A stretch of 48,985 bases of DNA. Source: Erythrobacter sp. WG (lineage in GTDB: Bacteria > Pseudomonadota > Alphaproteobacteria > Sphingomonadales > Sphingomonadaceae). A program made the position numbers and the translations under genes. Position 1 is the first letter of the stretch; each line of letters starts with the position of its first letter. Location of the stretch: positions 1 through 48,985 of the forward strand of contig NZ_JAPFGY010000027.1 in the NCBI RefSeq assembly GCF_026586795.1, read 5' to 3'. The notes beneath the pieces are model-generated. The model made no database searches and was not told the DNA's origin. It saw nothing but the letters and a program-made list of their open reading frames with translations. Of this stretch, positions 36,743-45,310 are shown piece after piece.

Positions 36743-37528
36743 ATGTCCTACGAAACCATCCGCGTTGACCGCGAAGGCCCGCTGCTCACCATCACCCTCA
36801 ACCGCCCGGAGCGTCTCAACGCCATGCCGCCCAAGATGGCGGACGAGCTGGGGCAGGCGTTCTACGACCTCGGCGATGCGCGCGCGGTGCTGATCACCGG
36901 CGAGGGCAAGGGCTTCTGTTCCGGCGCGGACCTTGCGGCGCGCGGGGACGGGTCGGCGCTCGGCAGCAAGGGAGGGAGCCACGAGGCGCTGATCAATCAC
37001 TACAACCCCGCGATCAGCCAGCTGATCCGCTCGAGCGTGCCGGTGATCTGCGCGGTCAATGGCCCGGCGGCGGGCGTCGGCTGCAGCCTCGCGCTGGCGG
37101 CGGACTTCACCATCGCCGCCAAGAGCGCGTACTTCTTGCAAGCCTTCGTGAATATCGGCCTTGTGCCCGACGGCGGCTCGACCTGGCTGCTCACCCGCGC
37201 CATCGGCCGCGCCCGCGCGACGCGGATGATGATGCTGGGCGAGAAGATTTCGGGCGAGCAGGCCGAGGAATGGGGTCTCATCTACAGTTGCGTCGAGGAT
37301 GCCGACCTCATGACCGAGGCCCGCGCGCTCGCCGAGAAGCTCGCGAACGGCCCGACGGTCGCCTACGCGACGATGAAGCGCAACATCGCCACCGCGCTCG
37401 ACCAGAACCTCCAGATGGTGCTGCTCGCCGAGGCCGAGGGCCAGCGGATCGCGGGCGCGACCAAGGACGCAATGGAGGGCGGCATGGCCTTCCACCAGAA
37501 GCGCAAGGCGGTATTCAAGGGGGAGTAG
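36743..37528 (+). CDS. Enoyl-CoA hydratase/isomerase family protein (PaaG-like)
   Basis: 261 residues of the crotonase fold. The oxyanion-hole residues are in GFCSGADL (about 56-63) and [12 protein letters not shown] (about 106-117). At the first catalytic position of typical hydratases the Glu is absent, and at the second an Asp is present in [13 protein letters not shown], the pattern of 1,2-epoxyphenylacetyl-CoA isomerase (PaaG) and delta3,delta2-enoyl-CoA isomerases. It may therefore be an isomerase rather than a hydratase. It is inside the propionyl-CoA block between mce and the mutase; how it joins that route is not evident. Confidence 0.88.
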   Translation: MSYETIRVDREGPLLTITLNRPERLNAMPPKMADELGQAFYDLGDARAVLITGEGKGFCSGADLAARGDGSALGSKGGSHEALINHYNPAISQLIRSSVPVICAVNGPAAGVGCSLALAADFTIAAKSAYFLQAFVNIGLVPDGGSTWLLTRAIGRARATRMMMLGEKISGEQAEEWGLIYSCVEDADLMTEARALAEKLANGPTVAYATMKRNIATALDQNLQMVLLAEAEGQRIAGATKDAMEGGMAFHQKRKAVFKGE

Positions 37529-37545
37529 TTCTCCCAACCCAATCC

Positions 37546-37639
37546 CCGTTCGGGCTGAGCTTGTCGAAGCCCTGCACTTCCTCTTCCAGCCCTGCGCCGC
37601 AAAAGAAGGGCAGCCCTTCGACAGGCTCAGGGCGAACGG
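37546..37639. repeat. Half-hairpin palindrome, GAGCTTGTCGA-loop family, copy 3
   Basis: CCGTTCG to CGAACGG. Left stem GGGCT/AGCCC, right stem GCCCT/AGGGC, with loops GAGCTTGTCGA and TCGACAGGCTC. Lies between the enoyl-CoA hydratase family gene and the mutase gene and ends 13 bases before the mutase ATG. Confidence 0.88.
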
Positions 37640-37652
37640 ATATGGTAACACA

Positions 37653-39806
37653 ATGGCCGACAAACCCACGCTCGAAGACTGGAACGCCCTCGCCGCCAAG
37701 GAAGTGAAGGGCCGCGACCTCACCTGGCACACGCCCGAAGGCTTCGCGATCAAGCCGCTCTATACGGCCGAGGATCACGCAGGCTTCGATCCGGGCCTCC
37801 CCGGCTTCGCGCCCTTCACGCGCGGGGTGAAGGCGAGCATGTATGCGGGCCGTCCGTGGACCATCCGCCAATATGCGGGCTTCTCGACCGCCGAGGAGAG
37901 CAACGCCTTCTACCGCCGCAACCTCGCGATGGGGCAGAAGGGCCTGTCGGTCGCCTTCGACCTTGCGACCCACCGCGGCTATGACTCTGATCACCCGCGC
38001 GTCGTCGGCGATGTCGGCAAGGCGGGGGTGGCGATCGACACGGTCGCGGACATGGAGATCCTGTTCGACCAGATCCCGCTCGATTCCATGTCCGTCTCGA
38101 TGACGATGAACGGCGCGGTGATCCCGGTGCTGGCCTTCTTCATCGTCGCCGCCGAGCTTCAGGGCGTGTCGCAGGACAAGCTGGATGGCACGATCCAAAA
38201 CGACATTCTCAAGGAGTTCATGGTCCGCAACACCTATATCTACCCGCCCGAACCTTCGATGCGGATCATCTCGGACATCATCGCATACACCTCGGCCAAC
38301 ATGCCGAAGTTCAACAGCATTTCGATCAGCGGCTACCACATGCACGAGGCCGGGGCGACGGCGGTGCAGGAGCTCGCCTTCACCATCGCTGACGGCAAGG
38401 AATATGCCACCCGCGCCATGGCCGCAGGGCTCGATATCGACGCTTTCGCGGGCCGCCTCAGCTTCTTCTTCGGCATCGGCATGAACTTCTTCATGGAGAT
38501 CGCCAAACTGCGCGCCGCGCGCACCTTGTGGTGGCGGGTGATGGATGGCCTCGGGGCGAAGGACGAGCGCTCCAAGATGCTGCGCACCCACTGCCAGACG
38601 AGCGGCGTCAGCCTTCAGGAGCAGGACCCCTACAACAACGTCATCCGCACCACGGTCGAGGCGATGGCGGCGGTGCTGGGCGGCACCCAGTCGCTCCACA
38701 CCAATGCGCTGGACGAGGCCATTGCGCTGCCCACGGACTTCAGCGCCCGGATCGCCCGCAACACCCAGCTGGTGTTGCAGGAGGAAAGCGGCATCACGAG
38801 CGTCGTCGATCCGCTCGGCGGCTCGCACTATATCGAGGCGCTGACCGCCACCCTCGTCGATGAGGCGTGGAAGCTGATCGAGCAGGTCGACGCGGCGGGC
38901 GGCATGACCGCCTTCGTCGCCACCGGCGCGCCCAAGGCCGCGATCGAGCGCGCGGCGGCGGAAAAGCAGACCAAGGTCGACAAGGGCGAGACGGTGATCG
39001 TCGGCGTCAACAAGTACCGCAAGGAACAGGAAGACGCGCTCGACACGCTCGAGGTCGACAACCAGAAGGTGCGCGCAGGCCAGATCGCCCGCCTCGCCAA
39101 GGTGCGCGAGGGCCGCAACGAGGCCGCCTGCCGCGCAGCGCTCGCCGCACTGACGGAAGGGTGCAAGTCGGGCGCGAACCTGCTGGCGCTGGCGGTCGAG
39201 GCCGCGCGCCATGATGCGACCCTCGGCGAAATTTCCTCGGCGATGGAAGAGGTTTTTGGCCGCCACGATGCGACCCCCGCACCGGTCACGGGCGTCTACA
39301 AGAGCGCCTACGAATTCGACCGCCGCTGGGCGCAGGTGACCGATGGCGTGGAAGCCGTGGGCCGCCGCTTGGGCCGCAAACCCCGCATCATGATCGCCAA
39401 GATGGGCCAGGACGGCCACGACCGCGGCGCGAACGTGATTGCGAGCGCCTTTGGCGACATGGGCTTCGAGGTGATCTCCGGCCCGCTGTTCCAGACCCCG
39501 CAGGAGAGCGCGGCGATGGCGCTGGAACACGACGTCGACGTGGTCGGCGCTTCCTCCCTCGCCGCGGGTCACAAGACCCTGATCCCCGAACTGATCCGCC
39601 TCCTGCGCGAAGCCGGGCGCGGCGACATCAAGGTCACCGCCGGCGGCGTCATCCCCCCGCAGGACTATGACTATCTGCGCGAGGCGGGGGTGCAGGGCAT
39701 CTACGGCCCCGGCTCGAATGTGGTCGAATGCGCGGCGGATATTTTGGTGCTGTTGGGCCATAACATGCCGCCGCTCGGCGAGGGGCTGGACGAGGCCGCG
39801 GAGTAG
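37653..39806 (+). CDS. scpA: Methylmalonyl-CoA mutase (single-chain)
   Basis: Adenosylcobalamin enzyme that converts (R)-methylmalonyl-CoA to succinyl-CoA. 717 residues, the single-chain length of Sbm/ScpA-type enzymes. The N-terminal barrel (about 30-540) carries the substrate region around [21 protein letters not shown], and the C-terminal B12-binding domain has [12 protein letters not shown] with the cobalt ligand His589 (D-x-H-x-x-G). No separate small subunit or mutase chaperone (meaB/argK) is in the window. Its product feeds the TCA cycle and, through hemA, tetrapyrrole synthesis. The ATG at 37653 follows a palindromic repeat by 13 bases with only a weak ribosome site. Confidence 0.96.
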   Translation: MADKPTLEDWNALAAKEVKGRDLTWHTPEGFAIKPLYTAEDHAGFDPGLPGFAPFTRGVKASMYAGRPWTIRQYAGFSTAEESNAFYRRNLAMGQKGLSVAFDLATHRGYDSDHPRVVGDVGKAGVAIDTVADMEILFDQIPLDSMSVSMTMNGAVIPVLAFFIVAAELQGVSQDKLDGTIQNDILKEFMVRNTYIYPPEPSMRIISDIIAYTSANMPKFNSISISGYHMHEAGATAVQELAFTIADGKEYATRAMAAGLDIDAFAGRLSFFFGIGMNFFMEIAKLRAARTLWWRVMDGLGAKDERSKMLRTHCQTSGVSLQEQDPYNNVIRTTVEAMAAVLGGTQSLHTNALDEAIALPTDFSARIARNTQLVLQEESGITSVVDPLGGSHYIEALTATLVDEAWKLIEQVDAAGGMTAFVATGAPKAAIERAAAEKQTKVDKGETVIVGVNKYRKEQEDALDTLEVDNQKVRAGQIARLAKVREGRNEAACRAALAALTEGCKSGANLLALAVEAARHDATLGEISSAMEEVFGRHDATPAPVTGVYKSAYEFDRRWAQVTDGVEAVGRRLGRKPRIMIAKMGQDGHDRGANVIASAFGDMGFEVISGPLFQTPQESAAMALEHDVDVVGASSLAAGHKTLIPELIRLLREAGRGDIKVTAGGVIPPQDYDYLREAGVQGIYGPGSNVVECAADILVLLGHNMPPLGEGLDEAAE

Positions 39807-39818
39807 GCGCTACTCCCT

Positions 39819-39920
39819 CGTCATTGCGAGCGAAGCGAAGCAATCCAGCTTCTTACGTTGCGCTGCGAGGAGACGGCAGTCGCTGGATTGCCGCGTCGCC
39901 TTCGGCTCGTCGCAATGACG
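39819..39920. repeat. Cloverleaf palindrome, copy 4
   Basis: Outer arms CGTCATTGCGAG and a CGCAATGACG end; central arms AATCCAG(C) and (G)CTGGATT; right side hairpin GCC-TTC-GGC. Starts 12 bases after the mutase stop. AAGGAGG, the ribosome site of the next small gene, begins at the very end of the element. Confidence 0.88.
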
Positions 39921-39934
39921 AAGGAGGCCATTGA

Positions 39935-40180
39935 ATGATTGTCGCGCATGTCCTTCACGAAGGCTATCCAGACGACTTGATCGGACCACAGGAGTTCCCT
40001 GCGTTGCCGCCAATTGGCGCGATTATCAGCGTGCTTGATCGGAATTCGAACGGCCATCGCCTGAAAGTCACATCACTGGAATTCTTCGGGATCTCGCCTG
40101 ACCCCGAACGTAGGCCGATGCAGCTCGCGCTATCAGGCGAAATTCGAATTCGTATAATCGGAAGCACCATAAATGACTGA
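39935..40180 (+). CDS. Small unidentified protein (81 residues) overlapping bioB
   Basis: A soluble 81-residue reading frame with no recognised family. Support for it being real: an AAGGAGG ribosome site eight bases upstream and a stop that overlaps the bioB start by eight bases. Its sequence is clearly more A/T-rich than the flanking genes (several GAATTCG and ATAATCG patches), which suggests recent arrival or relaxed selection. It lies directly after a cloverleaf palindrome. Confidence 0.6.
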   Translation: MIVAHVLHEGYPDDLIGPQEFPALPPIGAIISVLDRNSNGHRLKVTSLEFFGISPDPERRPMQLALSGEIRIRIIGSTIND

Positions 40181-41180
40181 AATCCGCACCGACTGGACCC
40201 GCCCCGAAATCGCGGCCCTCTTCGATCTGCCCTTCACCGAGCTGCTGTTTCAGGCCGCCTCAGTCCATCGCGCCTACCACCCCGCGACCGAAGTCCAACT
40301 CTGCACCCTGCTCAGCATCAAGACCGGCGGGTGCCCTGAGGATTGCGGCTATTGCTCGCAATCGGTTCATGCTGACTCCGGCGTCGAGGCCACCAAGCTG
40401 ATGGACGTGCAGGCCGTGCTCCAGCGCGCGGCGCAGGCGAAGGATGCAGGGAGTCAGCGGTTCTGCATGGGCGCGGCGTGGCGCAATCCCAAGGACCGCG
40501 ACATGCCCGCGATCGTGGAGATCGTGAAGGGTGTTCGCGCGATGGGTCTCGAGACCTGCATGACGCTCGGGATGCTCGAACCGCATCAGGCTCAGATGCT
40601 GGCCGAGGCCGGGCTCGATTACTACAATCACAATATCGACAGCAGCCCCGAGTATTACGAGCGCGTCATCTCCACCCGCGACTTCCAGTGCCGGCTCGAC
40701 ACGCTGGATCACGTGCGCAAGGCCGGGATCAACGTGTGCAGCGGCGGTATCGTCGGCATGGGGGAGACGCGCGAGGACCGGGTGGGCTTCGTCCACACGC
40801 TCGCCACCCTGCCGCAGCACCCCGAGAGCGTGCCGGTCAACGCGCTGGTGCCGGTCAAGGGCACGGTGCTCGGCAACATGCTCGCCGACACGCCGCTCGC
40901 CAAGATCGACGACATCGAGTTCGTCCGCACGGTCGCGGTCGCCCGCATCACCATGCCGCGTTCGATGGTGCGGCTTTCGGCAGGGCGCGAGTCCATGTCA
41001 GAGGCGACGCAAGCCCTGTGCTTCCTTGCGGGCGCCAATTCGATCTTCACCGGCGACAAGCTGCTCACCGCGCCCAATGCGGGCGACGACAAGGACGGCG
41101 CGCTGTTCGCCAAGCTCGGGCTCACCGCGCTCAAGGGCGAGGAACCCGCGCGGGCGTGCAAGAGCGCGGTGCCGGCATAA
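40173..41180 (+). CDS. bioB: Biotin synthase
   Basis: Radical-SAM enzyme that inserts sulfur into dethiobiotin. 335 residues. The radical-SAM cluster ligands are Cys54, Cys58 and Cys61 in [13 protein letters not shown], and other conserved stretches are [13 protein letters not shown] near 160 and ICSGGI-like [14 protein letters not shown]. Other biotin genes are absent from the window, so bioB stands alone inside the propionyl-CoA block, where its product is the cofactor of PccA. Starts within the end of the small upstream frame. Confidence 0.95.
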   Translation: MTEIRTDWTRPEIAALFDLPFTELLFQAASVHRAYHPATEVQLCTLLSIKTGGCPEDCGYCSQSVHADSGVEATKLMDVQAVLQRAAQAKDAGSQRFCMGAAWRNPKDRDMPAIVEIVKGVRAMGLETCMTLGMLEPHQAQMLAEAGLDYYNHNIDSSPEYYERVISTRDFQCRLDTLDHVRKAGINVCSGGIVGMGETREDRVGFVHTLATLPQHPESVPVNALVPVKGTVLGNMLADTPLAKIDDIEFVRTVAVARITMPRSMVRLSAGRESMSEATQALCFLAGANSIFTGDKLLTAPNAGDDKDGALFAKLGLTALKGEEPARACKSAVPA

Positions 41181-41184
41181 CCTT

Positions 41185-41278
41185 CCATTCGCCCTGAGCT
41201 TGTCGAAGGGCTGCCTTTCTTTCAGTCTGAAACCGAAAGGGAGAAGGACGGTGCTTCGACAAGCTCTGCACGAACGGG
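41185..41278. repeat. Half-hairpin palindrome, GAGCTTGTCGA-loop family, copy 4
   Basis: CCATTCG to CGAACGG. Left stem GCCCT/AGGGC; right stem GTGC/GCAC, a compensated change relative to the other copies; loops GAGCTTGTCGA and TCGACAAGCTC are complementary. It starts four bases after bioB and ends ten bases before the esterase ATG. Confidence 0.85.
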
Positions 41279-41288
41279 TCATGCGCTG

Positions 41289-42128
41289 ATGCTGTTCAGC
41301 ATGATCGCTGCCGCCGCGCTCGCGATGGCGCGCGCGCCGCTGCCGGCACCCCAACCCCTCGTCATCGGCGAGACCGTCACGCTCGAGGTGCTCGGCGCCG
41401 AGCGCGAGGTCAGTGTCGTCCTGCCGCCGGACTACGCCGAGGACCCGGCTAGGCGCTGGCCGGTCATCTACCAGCTCGATGGCGACATCCGGCAGGACCT
41501 CATGATGGGCGCGGGCCTCCAGCGCTGGAACGCGCTGTGGGGCCGCAGCGCGGACGCGATCCTTGTCGGCATCGCAACGAAGGACCGCCAGCGCGAACTC
41601 CTGCCTGCGACGAAGGACCCGGCCGAGGCCAAGCGCTACCCCAGCGCGGGCGAGAGCGCCGCCTTCCGCGCGTGGCTGGCGGGTACGGTCAAGCCGCTGG
41701 TCGAGGCGCGTTATCGCACCGACGGTCGAGCGTTCCTCGTCGGCGAGAGCGCGGCGGGGCATTTCGTGATCGAGACCTGGGCCGAGGCACCGCAGCTCTT
41801 CACCGGCTACGCCGCAATCAGCCCCAGCCTGCAATGGGACTTCGAGGCGCTGGGCCGCCGCGCGCTCGGCACCGCCACCCGCCCGCCGCTCTACCTCAGC
41901 CTCGCCGACGAGGGCGGGGCGACCGAGAGCGGCATGGAGCGGTTCCTCGCTGGGTTGCCTGCGGCCCAGCCCTTCTGCTTCTCCGACCGCCGCCGCGAGC
42001 TGCATCATGCGACCGCGCTTCACGGCCTTCTGCCCGAGGCGCTGCAATATTTGTTGCCGACCGAGGCCGACTACCTCGAGGACATGGGGCTGGTGTTGAG
42101 GTGCGAGCGGCGGGGCGGGACGAGATGA
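41289..42128 (+). CDS. Alpha/beta hydrolase, esterase (enterochelin esterase/IroE-like fold)
   Basis: 279 residues with an N-terminal hydrophobic segment that is probably a signal peptide (about 1-17), so likely periplasmic. The nucleophile elbow is GESAAG (Ser in residues 150-155 region) after FLVGES, and YQLDGD near residue 60 matches the start of the esterase D/IroE-type domain. It would hydrolyse ester bonds of small molecules; a siderophore role is only one possibility and no siderophore genes are nearby. Start ATG 41289 has a weak ribosome site; a palindrome precedes it and another follows. Confidence 0.8.
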   Translation: MLFSMIAAAALAMARAPLPAPQPLVIGETVTLEVLGAEREVSVVLPPDYAEDPARRWPVIYQLDGDIRQDLMMGAGLQRWNALWGRSADAILVGIATKDRQRELLPATKDPAEAKRYPSAGESAAFRAWLAGTVKPLVEARYRTDGRAFLVGESAAGHFVIETWAEAPQLFTGYAAISPSLQWDFEALGRRALGTATRPPLYLSLADEGGATESGMERFLAGLPAAQPFCFSDRRRELHHATALHGLLPEALQYLLPTEADYLEDMGLVLRCERRGGTR

Positions 42129-42140
42129 GCAAGGCCGCAA

Positions 42141-42220
42141 CTTCGTCATCGCGAGCGGCGAAGCCGCACGGCAATCCAGCGTCGGAACTGGATTGCTTCG
42201 CTGTGCTCGCAATGACGAAA
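42141..42220. repeat. Cloverleaf palindrome, copy 5
   Basis: Outer arms CTTCGTCATCGCGAG and CTCGCAATGACGAA; inner arms AATCCAG and CTGGATT; left side hairpin GCGGC-GAA-GCCGC. It lies between the esterase and DUF3445 genes and ends five bases before the ATG of the latter. A pure-repeat copy with one base changed in the outer arm (CATC for CATT). Confidence 0.88.
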
Positions 42221-42225
42221 GACAC

Positions 42226-43017
42226 ATGACCCTCGGCTTCTCGGTCGACACCTTGCTCCCCAAGGCGCGGGGGGGAGGGCAGCTCAGGATGGGGCTGGTC
42301 AGGCTCGCCGAGTGCGAATGGCTCGCCCCTGCGCCCGACCTCGCCGCGCGCGCGGCAGGGTTTGCCGATTGGCCCGAGGCGGTGCAGCTCGCCCCGGAAG
42401 CGGACGCGCCGGGCAGGGAGCTTGCCGCGATGCTGGGCGTCGAAGGCGGGCTCCCGCAAGCGGCGCTCGCCACCCACGAGGACCTGTGCCTCTTGACGCG
42501 GGTCGAAGGCGAGGAGGTCTACCGCCTGATCGGCGCCGCGGTCGCCTGGCCCTCGGACTGGCACCCCAAGGCGAAGATCGGGCTTCCCCTGAGGGCTCTC
42601 CATGCGCCGATCCAGGGCTACGCGGAGCAGCTCGCGACCGGCGTCGACCGCTTCATGGCGACCCTGCGCCCCGGCCCCATCTATGGCCGCTGCAACTGGT
42701 TCATCGCGGCAACGGGTGAGCGCCGCTGGCTCCCCGATCGGCCGCCGCAGGAGGCCTTTGCCCATGTCACTCCGGACAACGCCGGCGAGACGCTGTTCGT
42801 GCGCTCCGAACGCCAGACCCTGCGCCGCTTGCCGCAAACCGGCGCGATCCTCTTCACCATCGGCATCTATGTCGAGCCGCTCGGCAGGCTCTCCCCCGGC
42901 AATATCGCGATGCTGGGGAGGGCTGTTCAGACCCTCGTCAGCGGCGAGGGCGACCGCCGCGGCGCGCCCGCCTATGCGGAGAGCCTCATCGCCTTTGCCG
43001 AGGCGCGAACAGCTTGA
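42226..43017 (+). CDS. DUF3445 (heme-dependent oxidative N-demethylase-like) protein
   Basis: 263 residues. The GPIYGRCNWFIAATG segment near residue 150 and LRRLPQTGAILFTIGIYVEPL near 203 are typical of the DUF3445 family, members of which bind heme and are related to an oxidative N-demethylase subunit. No partner subunits (ferredoxin reductase or NADH-binding proteins) are adjacent, so whether it acts alone is unknown. The ATG at 42226 follows a cloverleaf palindrome by five bases and has no separate clear ribosome site, unless the palindrome's end supplies it. Confidence 0.75.
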   Translation: MTLGFSVDTLLPKARGGGQLRMGLVRLAECEWLAPAPDLAARAAGFADWPEAVQLAPEADAPGRELAAMLGVEGGLPQAALATHEDLCLLTRVEGEEVYRLIGAAVAWPSDWHPKAKIGLPLRALHAPIQGYAEQLATGVDRFMATLRPGPIYGRCNWFIAATGERRWLPDRPPQEAFAHVTPDNAGETLFVRSERQTLRRLPQTGAILFTIGIYVEPLGRLSPGNIAMLGRAVQTLVSGEGDRRGAPAYAESLIAFAEARTA

Positions 43018-43024
43018 TTGCGCC

Positions 43025-43110
43025 CGTTATTGCGAGCTGCAAAGCGGCGCGGCAATCCCGAGCTTGCACCGAACCACTCTGGATTGCTTCGCTTGGCTCG
43101 CAATGACGAA
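43025..43110. repeat. Cloverleaf palindrome, copy 6 (degenerate)
   Basis: CGTTATTGCGAG to CTCGCAATGACGAA, with more mismatches than the other copies; inner segments CAATCCCGAGC and CTCTGGATTGC pair only partly. It lies seven bases after the DUF3445 stop and about 100 bases before pccA. Confidence 0.75.
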
Positions 43111-43212
43111 AGACAGCGCCCGATGCCCGCCCCAAATCCGCCAGCTTGCCTGCCGCGCCATCCCCCGGCATAGCCATCCGCACGATACGCCCCTTGGAGA
43201 GAGGCCCAACCC

Positions 43213-45309
43213 TTGTTTGCGAAAATCCTGATTGCCAACCGCGGCGAGATCGCCTGCCGGGTCATCACCACGGCCCGCAAGATGGGGATCAAGACCGTCG
43301 CGGTCTATTCCGATGCCGACGCCCGCGCGCCCTTCGTCGCCATGGCCGACGAGGCGGTGCATATCGGGCCGTCTCCGGCGGCGGAATCCTACCTCGTCGC
43401 CGACAAGATCATCGCCGCCTGCAAGCAGACGGGGGCTGAGGCCGTGCACCCGGGCTATGGCTTCCTGTCGGAACGCACCTCCTTCGCCGAAGCTCTGGCG
43501 AAAGAAGGCATCGCCTTCATCGGCCCGCCGGTGGGCGCGATTGCCGCGATGGGCGACAAGATCGAATCCAAGAAGCTCGCCAAGGAAGCGGGCGTCAATG
43601 TCGTCCCCGGCTTCGTGGGCGAGATCGAGGATACCGAACACGCGGTGCGAATCTCCAACGAGATCGGCTATCCGGTGATGATGAAGGCCAGCGCCGGGGG
43701 CGGGGGCAAGGGGATGCGCCTCGCCTATTCCGAAGCCGACGTGCGCGAGGGCTTTGAAAGCGTGAAGCGCGAGGGGCTCAACTCCTTCGGCGATGACCGC
43801 GTGTTCATTGAAAAGTTCATCCTCAACCCGCGCCACATCGAGATCCAGATCCTCGGCGACCAGCACGGCAACATCCTCTACCTCAACGAGCGCGAATGCT
43901 CGATCCAGCGCCGCCACCAGAAGGTGGTCGAGGAGGCGCCGTCGCCCTTCGTCACGCCCAAGATGCGCAAGGCCATGGGCGAGCAATGCGTCGCTCTGGC
44001 GCGCGCGGTGGGGTATTACTCTGCGGGGACGGTCGAACTGATCGTCAGCGGCGCGGACCCGACGGGGGAGAGCTTCTACTTCCTCGAGATGAACACCCGG
44101 CTCCAGGTCGAACACCCCGTCACCGAGGCGATCACCGGCATCGACCTCGTCGAGCAGATGATCCGCGTGGCGGCGGGCGAAAAGCTCGCCATGACGCAGG
44201 ACGATATCGGGATCGAAGGCTGGGCGATCGAGAACCGCGTCTATGCCGAGGACCCCTATCGCGGCTTCCTGCCCTCGACCGGGCGGCTGGTGCATTATCA
44301 GCCGCCGGCAGCGAAGTTCCGCCAGGGTCCGTTCGCCTCGAGCGAAGTCGAGAGGCAGGAGAGCGGTGTCTCGACTTCGCTCGACACGAACGGAGGCGGG
44401 GACAAAGAAGGCTACATCCGACTGGACGACGGCGTCTATGAAGGCGGCGAGGTTTCGCGTTTCTACGACCCGATGATCGCCAAGCTGATCACCTGGGCGC
44501 CCACGCGCGACGCGGCGGCGGACTTGCAGATCGAGGCGCTCGACAAGTTCCGCATCAAGGGCCTCGGCCACAATGTCGATTTCCTGTCGGCGATCATGCA
44601 GCACCCGCGCTTCCGTTCGGGCGAGCTGACGACGGGCTTCATCGCCGAGGAATATCCCGAGGGCTTCCACGGCGCGGCGACCTCGGAGGAGGTTAAGCGC
44701 CTGCTCGCGGCGGTCTGCGCGGGCAACGAGTTCACGCTCCAGAGCCGCGCGCGGCGCATCTCGGGCCAGCTCGACGGCGACGACGGGCGCGAGGGCGTCA
44801 AGCGGGCGACGAGCGAGTGGCTGGTCAAGCTCGGCGACGAGCGCTTCGAGGTGACGCTGGGCGAGGGCCATGCGGTCGTGAACGGCGCGCGCGTCGAGGG
44901 CACCTGCGACTGGCGCCCCGGCATGACGCAGGCCGAGGCGACTGACGGCAAGGGCCTGAAGCTCGGCCTCATCGTCGAGCGGCAGGGCAATCACTGGAAG
45001 GTGACGACCCGCGGCGCGGCGCACACCGCGCTGGTGCTGCCGCTGAGGCTCGCAAGGCACGAATCGCTGATGCTCGAGAAGGTGCCGCCCGATCTCTCGC
45101 GCCTGTTGATCTGCCCGATGCCGGGGATGCTGGTGAAGCTCCACGTCGCGGAAGGGGAGACGGTGCAGCCCGGCCAGCCTCTGGCGACGGTCGAGGCGAT
45201 GAAGATGGAGAACATCCTGCGCGCCGAAAAGGAAGGCGTGATCGCCAAGATCAACGCCGCCGAGGGCGAGAGCCTTGCGGTCGACGCGGTCATCCTGGAG
45301 CTCGAATAG
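43213..45309 (+). CDS. pccA: Propionyl-CoA carboxylase alpha (biotin) subunit, with an in-frame palindromic insertion
   Basis: Carboxylates its biotin using ATP and bicarbonate, then passes CO2 to PccB. 698 residues. The biotin carboxylase domain starts FAKILIANRGEIACR and has the ATP loop KASAGGGGKGMR; the C-terminal biotinyl domain carries the biotin Lys664 in VEAMKMEN. Start TTG at 43213 follows GGAGAGAGG with a somewhat long gap. Residues 373-394 (PFASSEVE...LDTNG) are encoded by a 65-base hairpin element (44329-44393) sitting in a loop of the biotin-carboxylase C-terminal domain between SGYRLVHYQPP-like and YIRLDDGVYEGG segments; without it the length would be close to other PccA proteins. 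The frame is intact. Confidence 0.95.
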   Translation: MFAKILIANRGEIACRVITTARKMGIKTVAVYSDADARAPFVAMADEAVHIGPSPAAESYLVADKIIAACKQTGAEAVHPGYGFLSERTSFAEALAKEGIAFIGPPVGAIAAMGDKIESKKLAKEAGVNVVPGFVGEIEDTEHAVRISNEIGYPVMMKASAGGGGKGMRLAYSEADVREGFESVKREGLNSFGDDRVFIEKFILNPRHIEIQILGDQHGNILYLNERECSIQRRHQKVVEEAPSPFVTPKMRKAMGEQCVALARAVGYYSAGTVELIVSGADPTGESFYFLEMNTRLQVEHPVTEAITGIDLVEQMIRVAAGEKLAMTQDDIGIEGWAIENRVYAEDPYRGFLPSTGRLVHYQPPAAKFRQGPFASSEVERQESGVSTSLDTNGGGDKEGYIRLDDGVYEGGEVSRFYDPMIAKLITWAPTRDAAADLQIEALDKFRIKGLGHNVDFLSAIMQHPRFRSGELTTGFIAEEYPEGFHGAATSEEVKRLLAAVCAGNEFTLQSRARRISGQLDGDDGREGVKRATSEWLVKLGDERFEVTLGEGHAVVNGARVEGTCDWRPGMTQAEATDGKGLKLGLIVERQGNHWKVTTRGAAHTALVLPLRLARHESLMLEKVPPDLSRLLICPMPGMLVKLHVAEGETVQPGQPLATVEAMKMENILRAEKEGVIAKINAAEGESLAVDAVILELE
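44329..44393 (+). repeat. In-frame half-hairpin palindrome inside pccA
   Basis: CCGTTCG (44329-44335) and CGAACGG (44387-44393) bound two hairpins: GCCTC/GAGGC around loop GAGCGAAGTCGA, and GTGTC/GACAC around loop TCGACTTCGCTC. The two loops are complementary, so the whole also pairs as one long stem (16 perfect bases plus the 7-base ends). The architecture is the same as the intergenic GAGCTTGTCGA-loop family, with a different loop sequence. It is translated as part of PccA. Confidence 0.88.
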
Positions 45310-45310
45310 A

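Noticed and set aside
37515..39761. A 748-codon reverse open frame across the mutase gene
   Set aside because: Antisense of methylmalonyl-CoA mutase; no family resemblance.
32811..43110. CRISPR array formed by the repeated CGTCATTGCGAG elements
   Set aside because: Copies are kilobases apart with genes between and are long palindromes, not short direct repeats with spacers.
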